This document shows, in pieces, positions 9,247-16,989 of a stretch of 64,000 nucleotides of DNA (positions are counted from its first letter, which is position 1; every line of letters begins with the position of its first letter). The DNA is from Actinomadura latina NBRC 106108. Lineage in GTDB: Bacteria > Actinomycetota > Actinomycetes > Streptosporangiales > Streptosporangiaceae. The notes beneath the pieces are model-generated. The model was not told where the DNA came from. It saw only the letters and a program-made list of their open reading frames with translations, and searched no databases. The DNA is taken from positions 124,001 through 188,000 of the forward strand of contig NZ_BCQS01000019.1 of NCBI RefSeq assembly GCF_001552195.1, given 5' to 3'. Position numbers and translations under genes: made by a program.

Positions 9247-11523
9247 CTAAACGGATTGGCAACGGGAAACGGCGTCGATGCGGCCGCGAACGATATCCGC
9301 GCGGCGGGTATCGCACAGCGCGGTGTAGTGGGCCAGCGCAGCGCGCCAATGCGTCAGCGCACGCTCCGAGTCTCCCTCGCCAGCCTCCACCGTCCCGAGG
9401 GCGTCGTGGGCGCGCGCCTCCTCGTACCGGCTTCCGCCGGCCCGGCCGAGCTCGGCCGCGCGGAGCAGGACGTCCCTCGCCTCCGCCGTCCGCCCCAGCC
9501 GGTGCTGGGCCTCACCGAGGCAGTTGAGCGCCATGGCCGCGTCGACGTGCAGTCCCAGCCCCGTGAACTCGTCCAAGGCGCGGTGCAGCCGTGGCACAGC
9601 ATCGGCGTACCGGCCGAGTTCCATCTCGATGAAGGCCATGTCGCGCAACAGGATCGCCGTGTTCCGGACCAGCCCTTGGCGCTCCACGAAAGCCAGGGCC
9701 CGCCGACACTGCCGGAGGGCCGCGTGCGCGTCACCCCGGCGGAAATCCACCCACGCGAGGTGCGCGATCGCCGTGTTCTCGCCAAGCTCGTCCCCCAGGC
9801 CCCTGAAGATGAGGCGGGCCTGCTCGTAGTGGACGGCGGCGGCATCGTGGTCCCCCCGTTCCAGATGCGCGAGCCCGAGGTTGTTGAGCGTCATGGCCTC
9901 GGCGTCCTGATCAGCGGCCCTGCGCGCCGCCCGGAGCGCCAACTCATGCGTCTCGATCCAGACCTCCCAGGGCTTGGCCAGGAACAGGAAGCCCCGGAAC
10001 GCGTAGGCCAGCCGCCAGCAGTGGTCGTCCAGGCCCGCCGCCGAGGCCGCGCGGCAGATGGCGACCAGGTTGTCCTGTTCGGCGAGGATCCAGTCGAGTG
10101 CTTCGCCGTAGTCGCGCGCTTCATGCCGGGGTCCCGCCTCCCCGCCCATCGGCCCGGGGCGATGCCGGTGCGGCGTGATGAGCCGATCGGCCGCCTCCAG
10201 GGACCGCAGGTAGTAGTCGGCCTCCCTGCGCAGGGACCCGGCTCGTTCCGTGTCCGGCAGGTCGGTCTCCGCGCGTGCACGCGCGAAGAGCCGCAGCAGG
10301 TCGTGGAACTGGAACCGGCCCGGCCGGTGCCCGGTCAGCAGATGCGCGCCGAGCAGCCGCCGCAACCGCCGGCGGGCCTCGTCCCACCCGCACCCCAGCA
10401 CCGCCGCGGCGGTCTCCAGATCGAAGTCCGGCCCCGGATGGAGACCCAGCGTCAGGTAGGTCCGGCCCAGTTCCGGCGTCAGCGAGCGGAACGAGGCGCC
10501 GAAGACCGCGGCCAGGTTCCGTTCTCCGTCATCGAGATCGGCGAGGCGGTTCCGGTCCTGGTCGGCGCCGGCCGGTTCGCCGGCGTCTAGTTCGGCGCGG
10601 AACCGGGCCGACGCGATCCGCAGTGCCAGTGGAAGCCCGCCGCACCCTTCCGCGATGCCGTGGAGAACGGAATCGGTCGGTTTCTCACCCGTCCCATGCC
10701 CGTTCTCGCGCAGCGTGCGCAGCAGATCTACGGCGCCATCGTGCGACAGCGGCGCGAGCCGTACGCGGTGCGCGTCCTCCAATGCGCTGAGGTCACTCCG
10801 GCTGGTGACGAGCACACGGCAGCCGTCCGTGCCCGGCAGAAGCGGCAGGACGTGCGCGGCGTCACGGGCGTTGTCCAGGAACAGCAGCAGGGACCTGCTC
10901 GCGACGCAGTCACGGAAGAGGGCGGAACGGTCCTCTGCGTGCGGGGGGATCCCTTCTCCGGGGACACCGAGCCGGCGAAGCAGCCGATTGAGCGCGTCCG
11001 CCGGTTCGACCATCGCCGTATCGGCATACCCGTGCAGGTCCATGAACAGGCAGCCGTCCGGGAAACGGTCGCGCAACCGGTGCGCGGCGTGCACGGCGAC
11101 GGCCGTCTTGCCGACGCCGCCCATTCCGACGACCGCGCAGATGGTCACCACACCGGGACCGTCCGCGCTCTCACCCGCCAGGACTTCGATGATCTCGCCG
11201 AGTTCGGTATCTCGTCCCCGCAGACCGGCCGTGTCCCGGGGCAGGCCCGACGGCCGGGCCAGGACCGGTGCAGCCGGAGACGCGGGCCTGCGCCGGGACG
11301 CCCCGAGCGCTCGGCTGCTCAGCGCCGACCGGAGGACGCCACCGGCTTCGAGGACCTCGTCGCAGCGCGCCGCCATGGCCGGGTTGGGATGGGCCAGGCC
11401 GTTCTCGATCTTGCTGAGATGGCCCTTGCTGTAATTGATCCGCCGTGACAGCTCGGAAAGGGACCAGCCGGCGGCCTCGCGCAGCCGCCGGAGTTCGGAA
11501 CCGAAGTCCGGAGCGTGGTCCAT
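9247..11523 (-). CDS. XRE HTH-NB-ARC-TPR regulator (STAND ATPase)
   Basis: Residues 8-60 form an XRE-type helix-turn-helix. Residues 100-400 are an NB-ARC ATPase with P-loop VGMGGVGKT (132-140), Walker B LLLFLDNA (212-219), sensor segment VLVTSRS (237-243) and the GLPLA motif (296-300). Residues 500-745 contain several tetratricopeptide repeats. This is the AfsR-like STAND layout with an XRE head in place of an OmpR/BTAD head. Such proteins use ATP-dependent oligomerisation and ligand sensing by the TPRs to control transcription. It is 54 bp downstream of the CHAT protease gene and may regulate or sense for that cluster. The family call is firm; the target is unknown. Confidence 0.87.
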   Translation of the reverse strand: MDHAPDFGSELRRLREAAGWSLSELSRRINYSKGHLSKIENGLAHPNPAMAARCDEVLEAGGVLRSALSSRALGASRRRPASPAAPVLARPSGLPRDTAGLRGRDTELGEIIEVLAGESADGPGVVTICAVVGMGGVGKTAVAVHAAHRLRDRFPDGCLFMDLHGYADTAMVEPADALNRLLRRLGVPGEGIPPHAEDRSALFRDCVASRSLLLFLDNARDAAHVLPLLPGTDGCRVLVTSRSDLSALEDAHRVRLAPLSHDGAVDLLRTLRENGHGTGEKPTDSVLHGIAEGCGGLPLALRIASARFRAELDAGEPAGADQDRNRLADLDDGERNLAAVFGASFRSLTPELGRTYLTLGLHPGPDFDLETAAAVLGCGWDEARRRLRRLLGAHLLTGHRPGRFQFHDLLRLFARARAETDLPDTERAGSLRREADYYLRSLEAADRLITPHRHRPGPMGGEAGPRHEARDYGEALDWILAEQDNLVAICRAASAAGLDDHCWRLAYAFRGFLFLAKPWEVWIETHELALRAARRAADQDAEAMTLNNLGLAHLERGDHDAAAVHYEQARLIFRGLGDELGENTAIAHLAWVDFRRGDAHAALRQCRRALAFVERQGLVRNTAILLRDMAFIEMELGRYADAVPRLHRALDEFTGLGLHVDAAMALNCLGEAQHRLGRTAEARDVLLRAAELGRAGGSRYEEARAHDALGTVEAGEGDSERALTHWRAALAHYTALCDTRRADIVRGRIDAVSRCQSV

Positions 11524-11577
11524 CGAGCCTCGCCTGGTACCGCCGCCCCAGGGCCCCGCCCGAAGGGAGGTCTGCCG

Positions 11578-13164
11578 TTACATTTCCAGCGTATCGCGTC
11601 CAGCGCGCCCGGCCCGGAGCAGCACTTCGGCGTTCGCCTGGCGAGCGAACACGGCGGGCGTGGCCCACTCATTGTGGTTGGCGCTGAAGAAGATGGCGCG
11701 CCTGGCCTCGGTGACGGCCGCGTCTATGGTCAGGCCGTCGACCAGCGACGCGTAGAACTCCTCCGTGAAGGTGACGGCCGCGTCGTCGGAGATGGGGAAC
11801 TGCATCGTGACGGCCGTCGGAACTCCGCGTTCGACGAGCGCGCCGCCAAGACTGGACATGGCGTCCAACTGGTCCATGGCCCCGGTTTCACACGCGTTGA
11901 GAAACACGAGCCGCAGCTGGGGGTGGTTCCGGAAGAGCGTGCCGAGATGAAACCCCGAGACCGGCGCGCTCTTGCCGTCCCTTTCGAAGTCGAGCATTCC
12001 GAGGCCTTCTCGCGCGTCCTTGTGGCCGTGCCCCATGAAATGCCATATGTGAATCGGACGGCCCGCCTCATTGGCCCTGCGCAACGTCCGCTGCAGGGCC
12101 AGCAGCGTCGCGTCCCGGGTGAAGCTCAGCTCGACGAGACCCAGTTCGATGAGCGGGCCCAACGCCACTCTGATGGTCTCGATCTCGGCCTCGGTGTCCA
12201 GGCGCGGCAGGTCCCGCGGGGAACTGACCGTGACGAGCACACGGAGCGGATGCGTGGACGTGGCGGTGGCCGGTGACGCCACGCGGTCGAGGTGGCGGAC
12301 GACCGAGTGATGGGGCGAGAGGCAGAGGAAGTCGGTGCCGTCGTAGAGCAGTTCCCAAGGGATCGTCTGAAGTTCCGCCGCCTCGGCGAGCCGCAGCCGT
12401 ACCCGCAGTCCGTTCCCGACGCCTACCGCTTGCGCGCGGGTCTGCTGCAGGAGGTCGCGCACCGATTCCCGGAAGACCCCGGCGAAGAGCCTTCCGCCGA
12501 ACTCCGCGAGCGGTTCCAGCGCTCGCGGGACGCCGCCCTGCCGGACCGCAGGCTTGGGTCCGCAGTAGGCCAGGACGAAGTTCTCCAGCTCACCCGGAGC
12601 GAGATCGAGCTTGAGTGTGGTCCCAGCCGACCCGAGCGGCGACCGCGCGTCCAGCCGGAAGCCGTTCTCGCCCCGCGCGATGCTGAGCTCGAAGTCCACC
12701 TGCCACACCGGGGTTCGGTCCCGCAGGAGCGCGAACGCGTCCTCGTTGTCGGCGATGAGCCGCGCCTGCAGTTCGACGAGAGCGGCCGATTCCCGCGTGA
12801 ACAGTTCCTTCCACAGGTCGAACGGGATGTCGCCGCCCTGACGCCGCAGCAGGAAATAGCTGCTAAGCCTTTCGGCCGCTTGGGCGAAGCGCGCCGCCGT
12901 CCCGACGTCAACCCTGCGCAGAAAGGCTAGGACGATCCGGACTTGAGCCATATATGCGGCGAACAGTTCCCTGGTGGCACGGGACTGGTCGGGGTCGGGC
13001 GCGAGGACGGTCCGCACCTCGGCGGAGCCGTCGCCGGTCGCGACCTCCTGCCGGTGGACGCCGACCATCCGCATCAGCTCGATAAGCTCCCGGTGGCGGT
13101 CGGCCAGTCCCGCGATGTGTCGCTGGTGCAGTTCGTCCCCGCCGACTCGGGTCTGTGCCGCCAC
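11578..13164 (-). CDS. CHAT-domain caspase-like protease
   Basis: The C-terminal half (about 265-510) is a CHAT domain of the caspase superfamily, with the IPWELLYDG entry motif, a catalytic His in HFMGHGH (about 379) and a catalytic Cys in LNACETG (about 425), both intact. The N-terminal 250 residues are mainly helical and resemble no domain I can name, so they may be the sensor or partner-binding part. The GTG start lies one base after the stop of alaX, consistent with translational coupling; an internal Met at 31 or 33 is an alternative start. Bacterial CHAT proteases activate toxins such as gasdermins or cleave regulators after target recognition. No gasdermin-like gene is visible nearby, so the substrate is open. 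Confidence 0.86.
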   Translation of the reverse strand: MAAQTRVGGDELHQRHIAGLADRHRELIELMRMVGVHRQEVATGDGSAEVRTVLAPDPDQSRATRELFAAYMAQVRIVLAFLRRVDVGTAARFAQAAERLSSYFLLRRQGGDIPFDLWKELFTRESAALVELQARLIADNEDAFALLRDRTPVWQVDFELSIARGENGFRLDARSPLGSAGTTLKLDLAPGELENFVLAYCGPKPAVRQGGVPRALEPLAEFGGRLFAGVFRESVRDLLQQTRAQAVGVGNGLRVRLRLAEAAELQTIPWELLYDGTDFLCLSPHHSVVRHLDRVASPATATSTHPLRVLVTVSSPRDLPRLDTEAEIETIRVALGPLIELGLVELSFTRDATLLALQRTLRRANEAGRPIHIWHFMGHGHKDAREGLGMLDFERDGKSAPVSGFHLGTLFRNHPQLRLVFLNACETGAMDQLDAMSSLGGALVERGVPTAVTMQFPISDDAAVTFTEEFYASLVDGLTIDAAVTEARRAIFFSANHNEWATPAVFARQANAEVLLRAGRAGRDTLEM

Positions 13165-13165
13165 C

Positions 13166-13882
13166 TCAGGCGACCGTGTAGCTGACTCGCGTGCGCCCGG
13201 ACTTCACCTTGACGTTCCTGACCTTGAGGCCGGTGAGCTCTCCCAGGCGGCGGACATGGGTGCCTCCGCACGGCGACCTGTACCCGGCCGTGACGACCAC
13301 GCGGGTCGGCTTGCCCGCCGGGATCTCGGCCGGCACGTGGACACCGTCGCCACGGAGCTCTTCGGGCTCGCAGAAGTAGCTCGTCACCTCGGCGTCCTCG
13401 GCCACCATGCCGTCCATGGCGTCCTGGACCTTCGCGGCGAAGAACTCCCGCTCCCCGACCGGGAGCGCGCTGTCGAACTCGACGTACGGACCGTTCGGGA
13501 AGTGGTAGCCCTTCGTCGGGTGATAGCCGACGAGCCGGTCGACGGCGGTCATCACCAGATGCCCGCCCGTGTGCAGGAGGGCGTGCTCGCGCCGTACCGC
13601 CGGGTCGACGGCCAGGTGCGCGGTCTCCCCCGCGTCCAGTTCGCCCTCCGCGGGGCCGATGTGCAGCACCTCGCCGTTCACGAAGGCGACGCGCCGGACG
13701 TCCAGGCCGCCCCGCCCCGTGGACAGGCGGCCGCGGTCGGTCGGCTGGCCGCCGCCCTGCGGATAGAAGATCGTCTCGTTCAGGACGACCGTGGTGTCGC
13801 CGCCGTCGTTGTGCACTCGCACGATCGTGGCGTCCGCCTCGGTGCGCCGGGAGTCGTCCAGGTAGAGCAGCCGCGTGGGCAT
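13166..13882 (-). CDS. AlaX-like alanyl-tRNA editing hydrolase
   Basis: The 238-residue protein is a stand-alone editing domain related to the C-terminus of alanyl-tRNA synthetase. Zinc ligands are visible in HALLHTGGH (about residues 91-99) and CGGTH near the C-terminus, and the segment FYPQGGGQP is the family hallmark. It should hydrolyse Ser-tRNA(Ala) or Gly-tRNA(Ala) in the cytosol. The chosen ATG has an AAGGA ribosome binding site; upstream codons in frame lack one. It is divergent from a LysR gene across a perfect inverted repeat and is followed one base later by the CHAT protease gene, an unusual partnership for a housekeeping editing enzyme. Confidence 0.86.
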   Translation of the reverse strand: MPTRLLYLDDSRRTEADATIVRVHNDGGDTTVVLNETIFYPQGGGQPTDRGRLSTGRGGLDVRRVAFVNGEVLHIGPAEGELDAGETAHLAVDPAVRREHALLHTGGHLVMTAVDRLVGYHPTKGYHFPNGPYVEFDSALPVGEREFFAAKVQDAMDGMVAEDAEVTSYFCEPEELRGDGVHVPAEIPAGKPTRVVVTAGYRSPCGGTHVRRLGELTGLKVRNVKVKSGRTRVSYTVA

Positions 13883-13957
13883 GGGGTTCCTTTGCGTGGT
13901 ACATGCCGGGTGACAAGGCCGGAAGGCCGTCATACACGTCAAGTGTGGCCAGGAGAC

Positions 13958-14006
13958 CATAAGCAAACAAGCGACTCCGGCCGACAGGCATTAACCTTTG
14001 CTTATG
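13958..14006. promoter_or_regulatory. Perfect 10-bp inverted repeat, LysR operator candidate
   Basis: CATAAGCAAA (13958-13967) is repeated in perfect inversion as TTTGCTTATG (13997-14006), 29 bp apart, in the space between the divergent alaX and lysR genes. The right arm contains the likely ATG of the LysR gene itself. LysR regulators usually bind such dyads and repress their own gene, so this is a good candidate operator for both divergent transcripts. Binding is inferred. Confidence 0.6.
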
Positions 14007-14942
14007 CTCGATGTAGTGCGGCTGAAGGTCTTCACCCAAGTGGCCCGGACCGGATCGATCGCCCGGGCTGCGAGCACGCTGGGCTACACCCCATCCGCCG
14101 TGTCCCAGCAGTTGAGCAAACTGGAGCGGGAGGCCGGCGCAACCCTTGCGACGCGCACCCACGCGGGCGTCGAACTCACCGCCGAGGGACGCGTCCTGCT
14201 GGACCACGCCGACGCCATCGTGGACCGGCTCGCGGCGGCCGAACAGGCGGTGCGGGACGTCGCGGGGCTGCGCTCCGCAGAGGTCAGGCTGGGGGGCTTC
14301 ACCTCCGGAGCCCTGACCTTGCTCGCACCGGCCATCGCCACTTTCCGCGCGCGGTTCCCCGCCGTGCGGCTGTCGCTCACCGAGATAGAGCCGCCGGGCG
14401 GATACGACGGTGTGCGGACGGGTGAGCTGGACCTGCTCCTGTCACACGTCTACCCCGGTACGGCACCGCTCGACCCCGCCGGTCTCGTCGTGGCGGAACT
14501 GTTCGCCGACCCTCTGGTCGCGGCCATACCGGCGGACTGGCGGACCGGCGCGGACACCGGCGCGCTGCCGGCCCGGCGGCTGGCAGGGCTACCGCTGATC
14601 TCCGGCGGCCCCGGCCACGCCAACAGGATCGCGCTCGACCGGATGCTCTCGGCTGCGGGCGCGGCGCCGCGGGTCGAGTTCGAGACCCGCGACTACGCGG
14701 TGACGCTGGCGCTCGTCGCGGCGGGGGCCGGGGCCACGGTGATGCCATGGTCGGTCCTGGCCGCGAAGGTACCGGCCGGGGTACGCGTATGTCCTCTCAA
14801 CGACGGCGAGGCGCGCAGGGTGCTGGTCGTCCATCGCCCCATGCCCGCCGAGGCGACCGTGATGTCGTTCTTGGACGTCATGCGGCAGACGTCCGCCGAC
14901 CTCCTCAGCAGCGGCACAGATTTCAGGCTCCGGGAAGAGTGA
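14004..14942 (+). CDS. LysR-family transcriptional regulator
   Basis: The product (about 312 residues) has an N-terminal winged helix-turn-helix (residues 3-62, with AASTLGYTPSAVSQQLSKLE) and a periplasmic-binding-protein-like effector domain of the ArgP/threonine-transporter-regulator subtype to the C-terminus. The ATG at 14004 is preferred; a TTG two codons upstream is in frame. Both lie at the right arm of a perfect inverted repeat, consistent with autoregulation. It is divergent from alaX, so the AlaX/CHAT run is its most likely target. The 3' end overlaps the convergent SGNH-ALDH gene by 20 bp. The effector is unknown. Confidence 0.88.
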   Translation: MLDVVRLKVFTQVARTGSIARAASTLGYTPSAVSQQLSKLEREAGATLATRTHAGVELTAEGRVLLDHADAIVDRLAAAEQAVRDVAGLRSAEVRLGGFTSGALTLLAPAIATFRARFPAVRLSLTEIEPPGGYDGVRTGELDLLLSHVYPGTAPLDPAGLVVAELFADPLVAAIPADWRTGADTGALPARRLAGLPLISGGPGHANRIALDRMLSAAGAAPRVEFETRDYAVTLALVAAGAGATVMPWSVLAAKVPAGVRVCPLNDGEARRVLVVHRPMPAEATVMSFLDVMRQTSADLLSSGTDFRLREE

Positions 14943-16989
14943 GGGTCCCGTCGTGGCGGCGGGGTAGGTGCCATGGGTTGTCGTCGCGTAGGGGCGGCGG
15001 GAGAAGGTGCGGCGGGCAGTTCTGGTAGATGACGGGGCGGAGGAAGCGGGTTATGGCGGCCGTGCCGGGCGGGGCGGCCGGAGTCGGGGTCGGGGTCGGG
15101 TATGAGTCGAATACCAGGCGGCCGGCGCGGTCGCGGATCAGGGCGACCAAGCGTGCGGCGAGGTCGGTCTCGTCAGGCTCGCTGTGGAGCGTGACCGTGC
15201 GGGTGCCGGGGACGGCGGCGAGGGCCTCGGCCAGGTCGTCCTCACCGCTGTACCCCAGGACGACGGTCATCGGGCCGAAGCATTCCTCCAGGAGGAGTTC
15301 GGACCGGCCGAGGAGGGTCACCGGGCCCGCCATGAGATGGGCGGTGACCTGGCGGTCGCCGCTCGGCCGACCGGTCGCGACCGTGCGCAGGCCGGGGATG
15401 GCCGCGCGGGCGGCCGCGCCTTCAGTGTAGGCGGCGCGGAGGGCGTCGCCGGGGAGGGTCTGCGGGGCGGCGTCCGTGACGTGCTCGGCCATCGCCTCGG
15501 GGAGGCCGGAGCCCGCGGGGGCGAGGACGAGACCGGGTCCGGTGGACGCCGCCCCTTCGGCGATTTCTGCCAGGCGGGACTTCGCCGCGCCGGGGGTCAC
15601 GATGAGCGGGTTGAGGCCGCAGGGCTCGCCGTAGAACGGGATCGGCTCTGGGCGGGTCAGGGCCAGGTCGTACAGGTTCCGGCCGTCGCGGGCGGTGCCG
15701 GTGAAGGCGATCGCCTTCGCTCTGGCGTCCTTGACCAGGGCGGTGCCCGCCTCGCGTCCGTGGACCAACTGGACCACGTCCTCGGGGAGGCCCGCGGCGG
15801 CGGCGCCCGCGCGCAGCGCGCCGAGAGTCAGGGCCGAGGTCTCCGGGTGGAGTTCGTGCGCCTTGACGACCACGGTGCAGCCGGCGGCGAGGGCGCTCGC
15901 AGTGTCGCCGCCGCCGACGCTGAACGCGAAGTCGGACGCGGAGAGCACGCCGACTACGCCGAGCGGGACGTTCATGCGGCGCAGGTCGGGACCGGAGTCC
16001 AGGCGGACGTCCAGGAAGGAGCCTTCTCGGAGGGTGTCGGCGAACACGCGGAGGTGTCCGCTGGTGCGCGCGACCTCGCCGGTCAGCCGCGCCTCGCCGA
16101 GGCCGGTCTCGGCGTCGGCCGCCGCGGCGAGTCCGGTCACGCGCGCGTCGAGGGCGGCGGCGACCGCGTCCAGCAGTGCGGCGCGGCCCCGCGGCCCGGC
16201 CTCGTCGAGGACGGGCAGCAGGTCGGCGGCGCGGCGGCAGACCGCTCCGACCTCCTGCGGGGTGGCCGACGCGTACTCCCCGCGCGGGCGTCCCGAGCGC
16301 GCGTCGACGCTCCAGACCGGCATCGGGGTCCGCCAGGTCAGGTCGGCGGGGCGCGGGCGGGCGGGCGGCAGCAGCGGCCCGGCCTCCGCGAGCAGCAGCC
16401 GCGCGGCCTCGATCGCGCCCGCCGCGGTGAAGTGGGTGTCGTCGGCGCTGCCGCGCGGATAGTTGGGATGCGGTCCGAGCCACAGGAAGAGCTCTCTGGT
16501 GGCGTCGGGGCCCAGTTCCCGCCAGCGGCGCGCGCTGGCGGCCTGGAGGTCGATCAGCGGGACGTGCTCGCCGGCGGCCAGCGCCTTCATCGCCGCCGGA
16601 TACTCGCCGTGCGTCGGTGATCCGCCGGGCGTGCGGCGTTCGACCGACGTCACCAGCACCGGGCGGGCGCCTCGTGACCGGGCGCCCGCGACATAGCGGC
16701 GCAGGCAGGAGGTGTAGGCGCCGTAGGGGGCGGCGAACCTGCCCTGGTCGTGCCTGCCGTCGTTGTGGCCGAAGCAGATCAGCAGGGTGTCGTCCGGGCC
16801 GATCTCGCTCATGATCCGGTCGTGCATGCCGAGCCGCTCGATCGAACTGCGCACGCTGGCGCCCGGGTAGGCCGCGTTGACGACCGGGACGTCCAGCAGC
16901 GCGGCGAGGGCCTGCCCCCAGCCCGCCTGCGGCGCCTGGCCGGACGGATAGTCGGCGGCCGTGGAGTCGCCGGCGATGAAGATCCTCAT
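14923..16989 (-). CDS. SGNH acetylesterase fused to aldehyde dehydrogenase-like domain
   Basis: Two enzymes are fused in 688 residues. Residues 1-225 are an SGNH hydrolase of the rhamnogalacturonan acetylesterase (CE12) type, with GDS at 7-9, GHND in block III and a DDTHF segment supplying the Asp/His pair. Residues about 230-680 resemble alpha-ketoglutarate-semialdehyde dehydrogenases, with FTGT, a PFYGEP segment (family Glu) and a PGLV segment. At the position of the catalytic Cys (family pattern CTNPG) this protein reads STGPG, so residue about 482 is Ser and the dehydrogenase half may be inactive or altered. No signal peptide is seen, so deacetylation would be cytosolic. The ATG overlaps the previous stop (ATGA). 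Confidence 0.8.
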   Translation of the reverse strand: MRIFIAGDSTAADYPSGQAPQAGWGQALAALLDVPVVNAAYPGASVRSSIERLGMHDRIMSEIGPDDTLLICFGHNDGRHDQGRFAAPYGAYTSCLRRYVAGARSRGARPVLVTSVERRTPGGSPTHGEYPAAMKALAAGEHVPLIDLQAASARRWRELGPDATRELFLWLGPHPNYPRGSADDTHFTAAGAIEAARLLLAEAGPLLPPARPRPADLTWRTPMPVWSVDARSGRPRGEYASATPQEVGAVCRRAADLLPVLDEAGPRGRAALLDAVAAALDARVTGLAAAADAETGLGEARLTGEVARTSGHLRVFADTLREGSFLDVRLDSGPDLRRMNVPLGVVGVLSASDFAFSVGGGDTASALAAGCTVVVKAHELHPETSALTLGALRAGAAAAGLPEDVVQLVHGREAGTALVKDARAKAIAFTGTARDGRNLYDLALTRPEPIPFYGEPCGLNPLIVTPGAAKSRLAEIAEGAASTGPGLVLAPAGSGLPEAMAEHVTDAAPQTLPGDALRAAYTEGAAARAAIPGLRTVATGRPSGDRQVTAHLMAGPVTLLGRSELLLEECFGPMTVVLGYSGEDDLAEALAAVPGTRTVTLHSEPDETDLAARLVALIRDRAGRLVFDSYPTPTPTPAAPPGTAAITRFLRPVIYQNCPPHLLPPPLRDDNPWHLPRRHDGTLTLPGA

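Noticed and set aside
13998..14003. TTG as the LysR start codon
   Set aside because: It is in frame but only two codons upstream of an ATG and would add just two residues; ATG is the stronger initiator, though TTG cannot be excluded.
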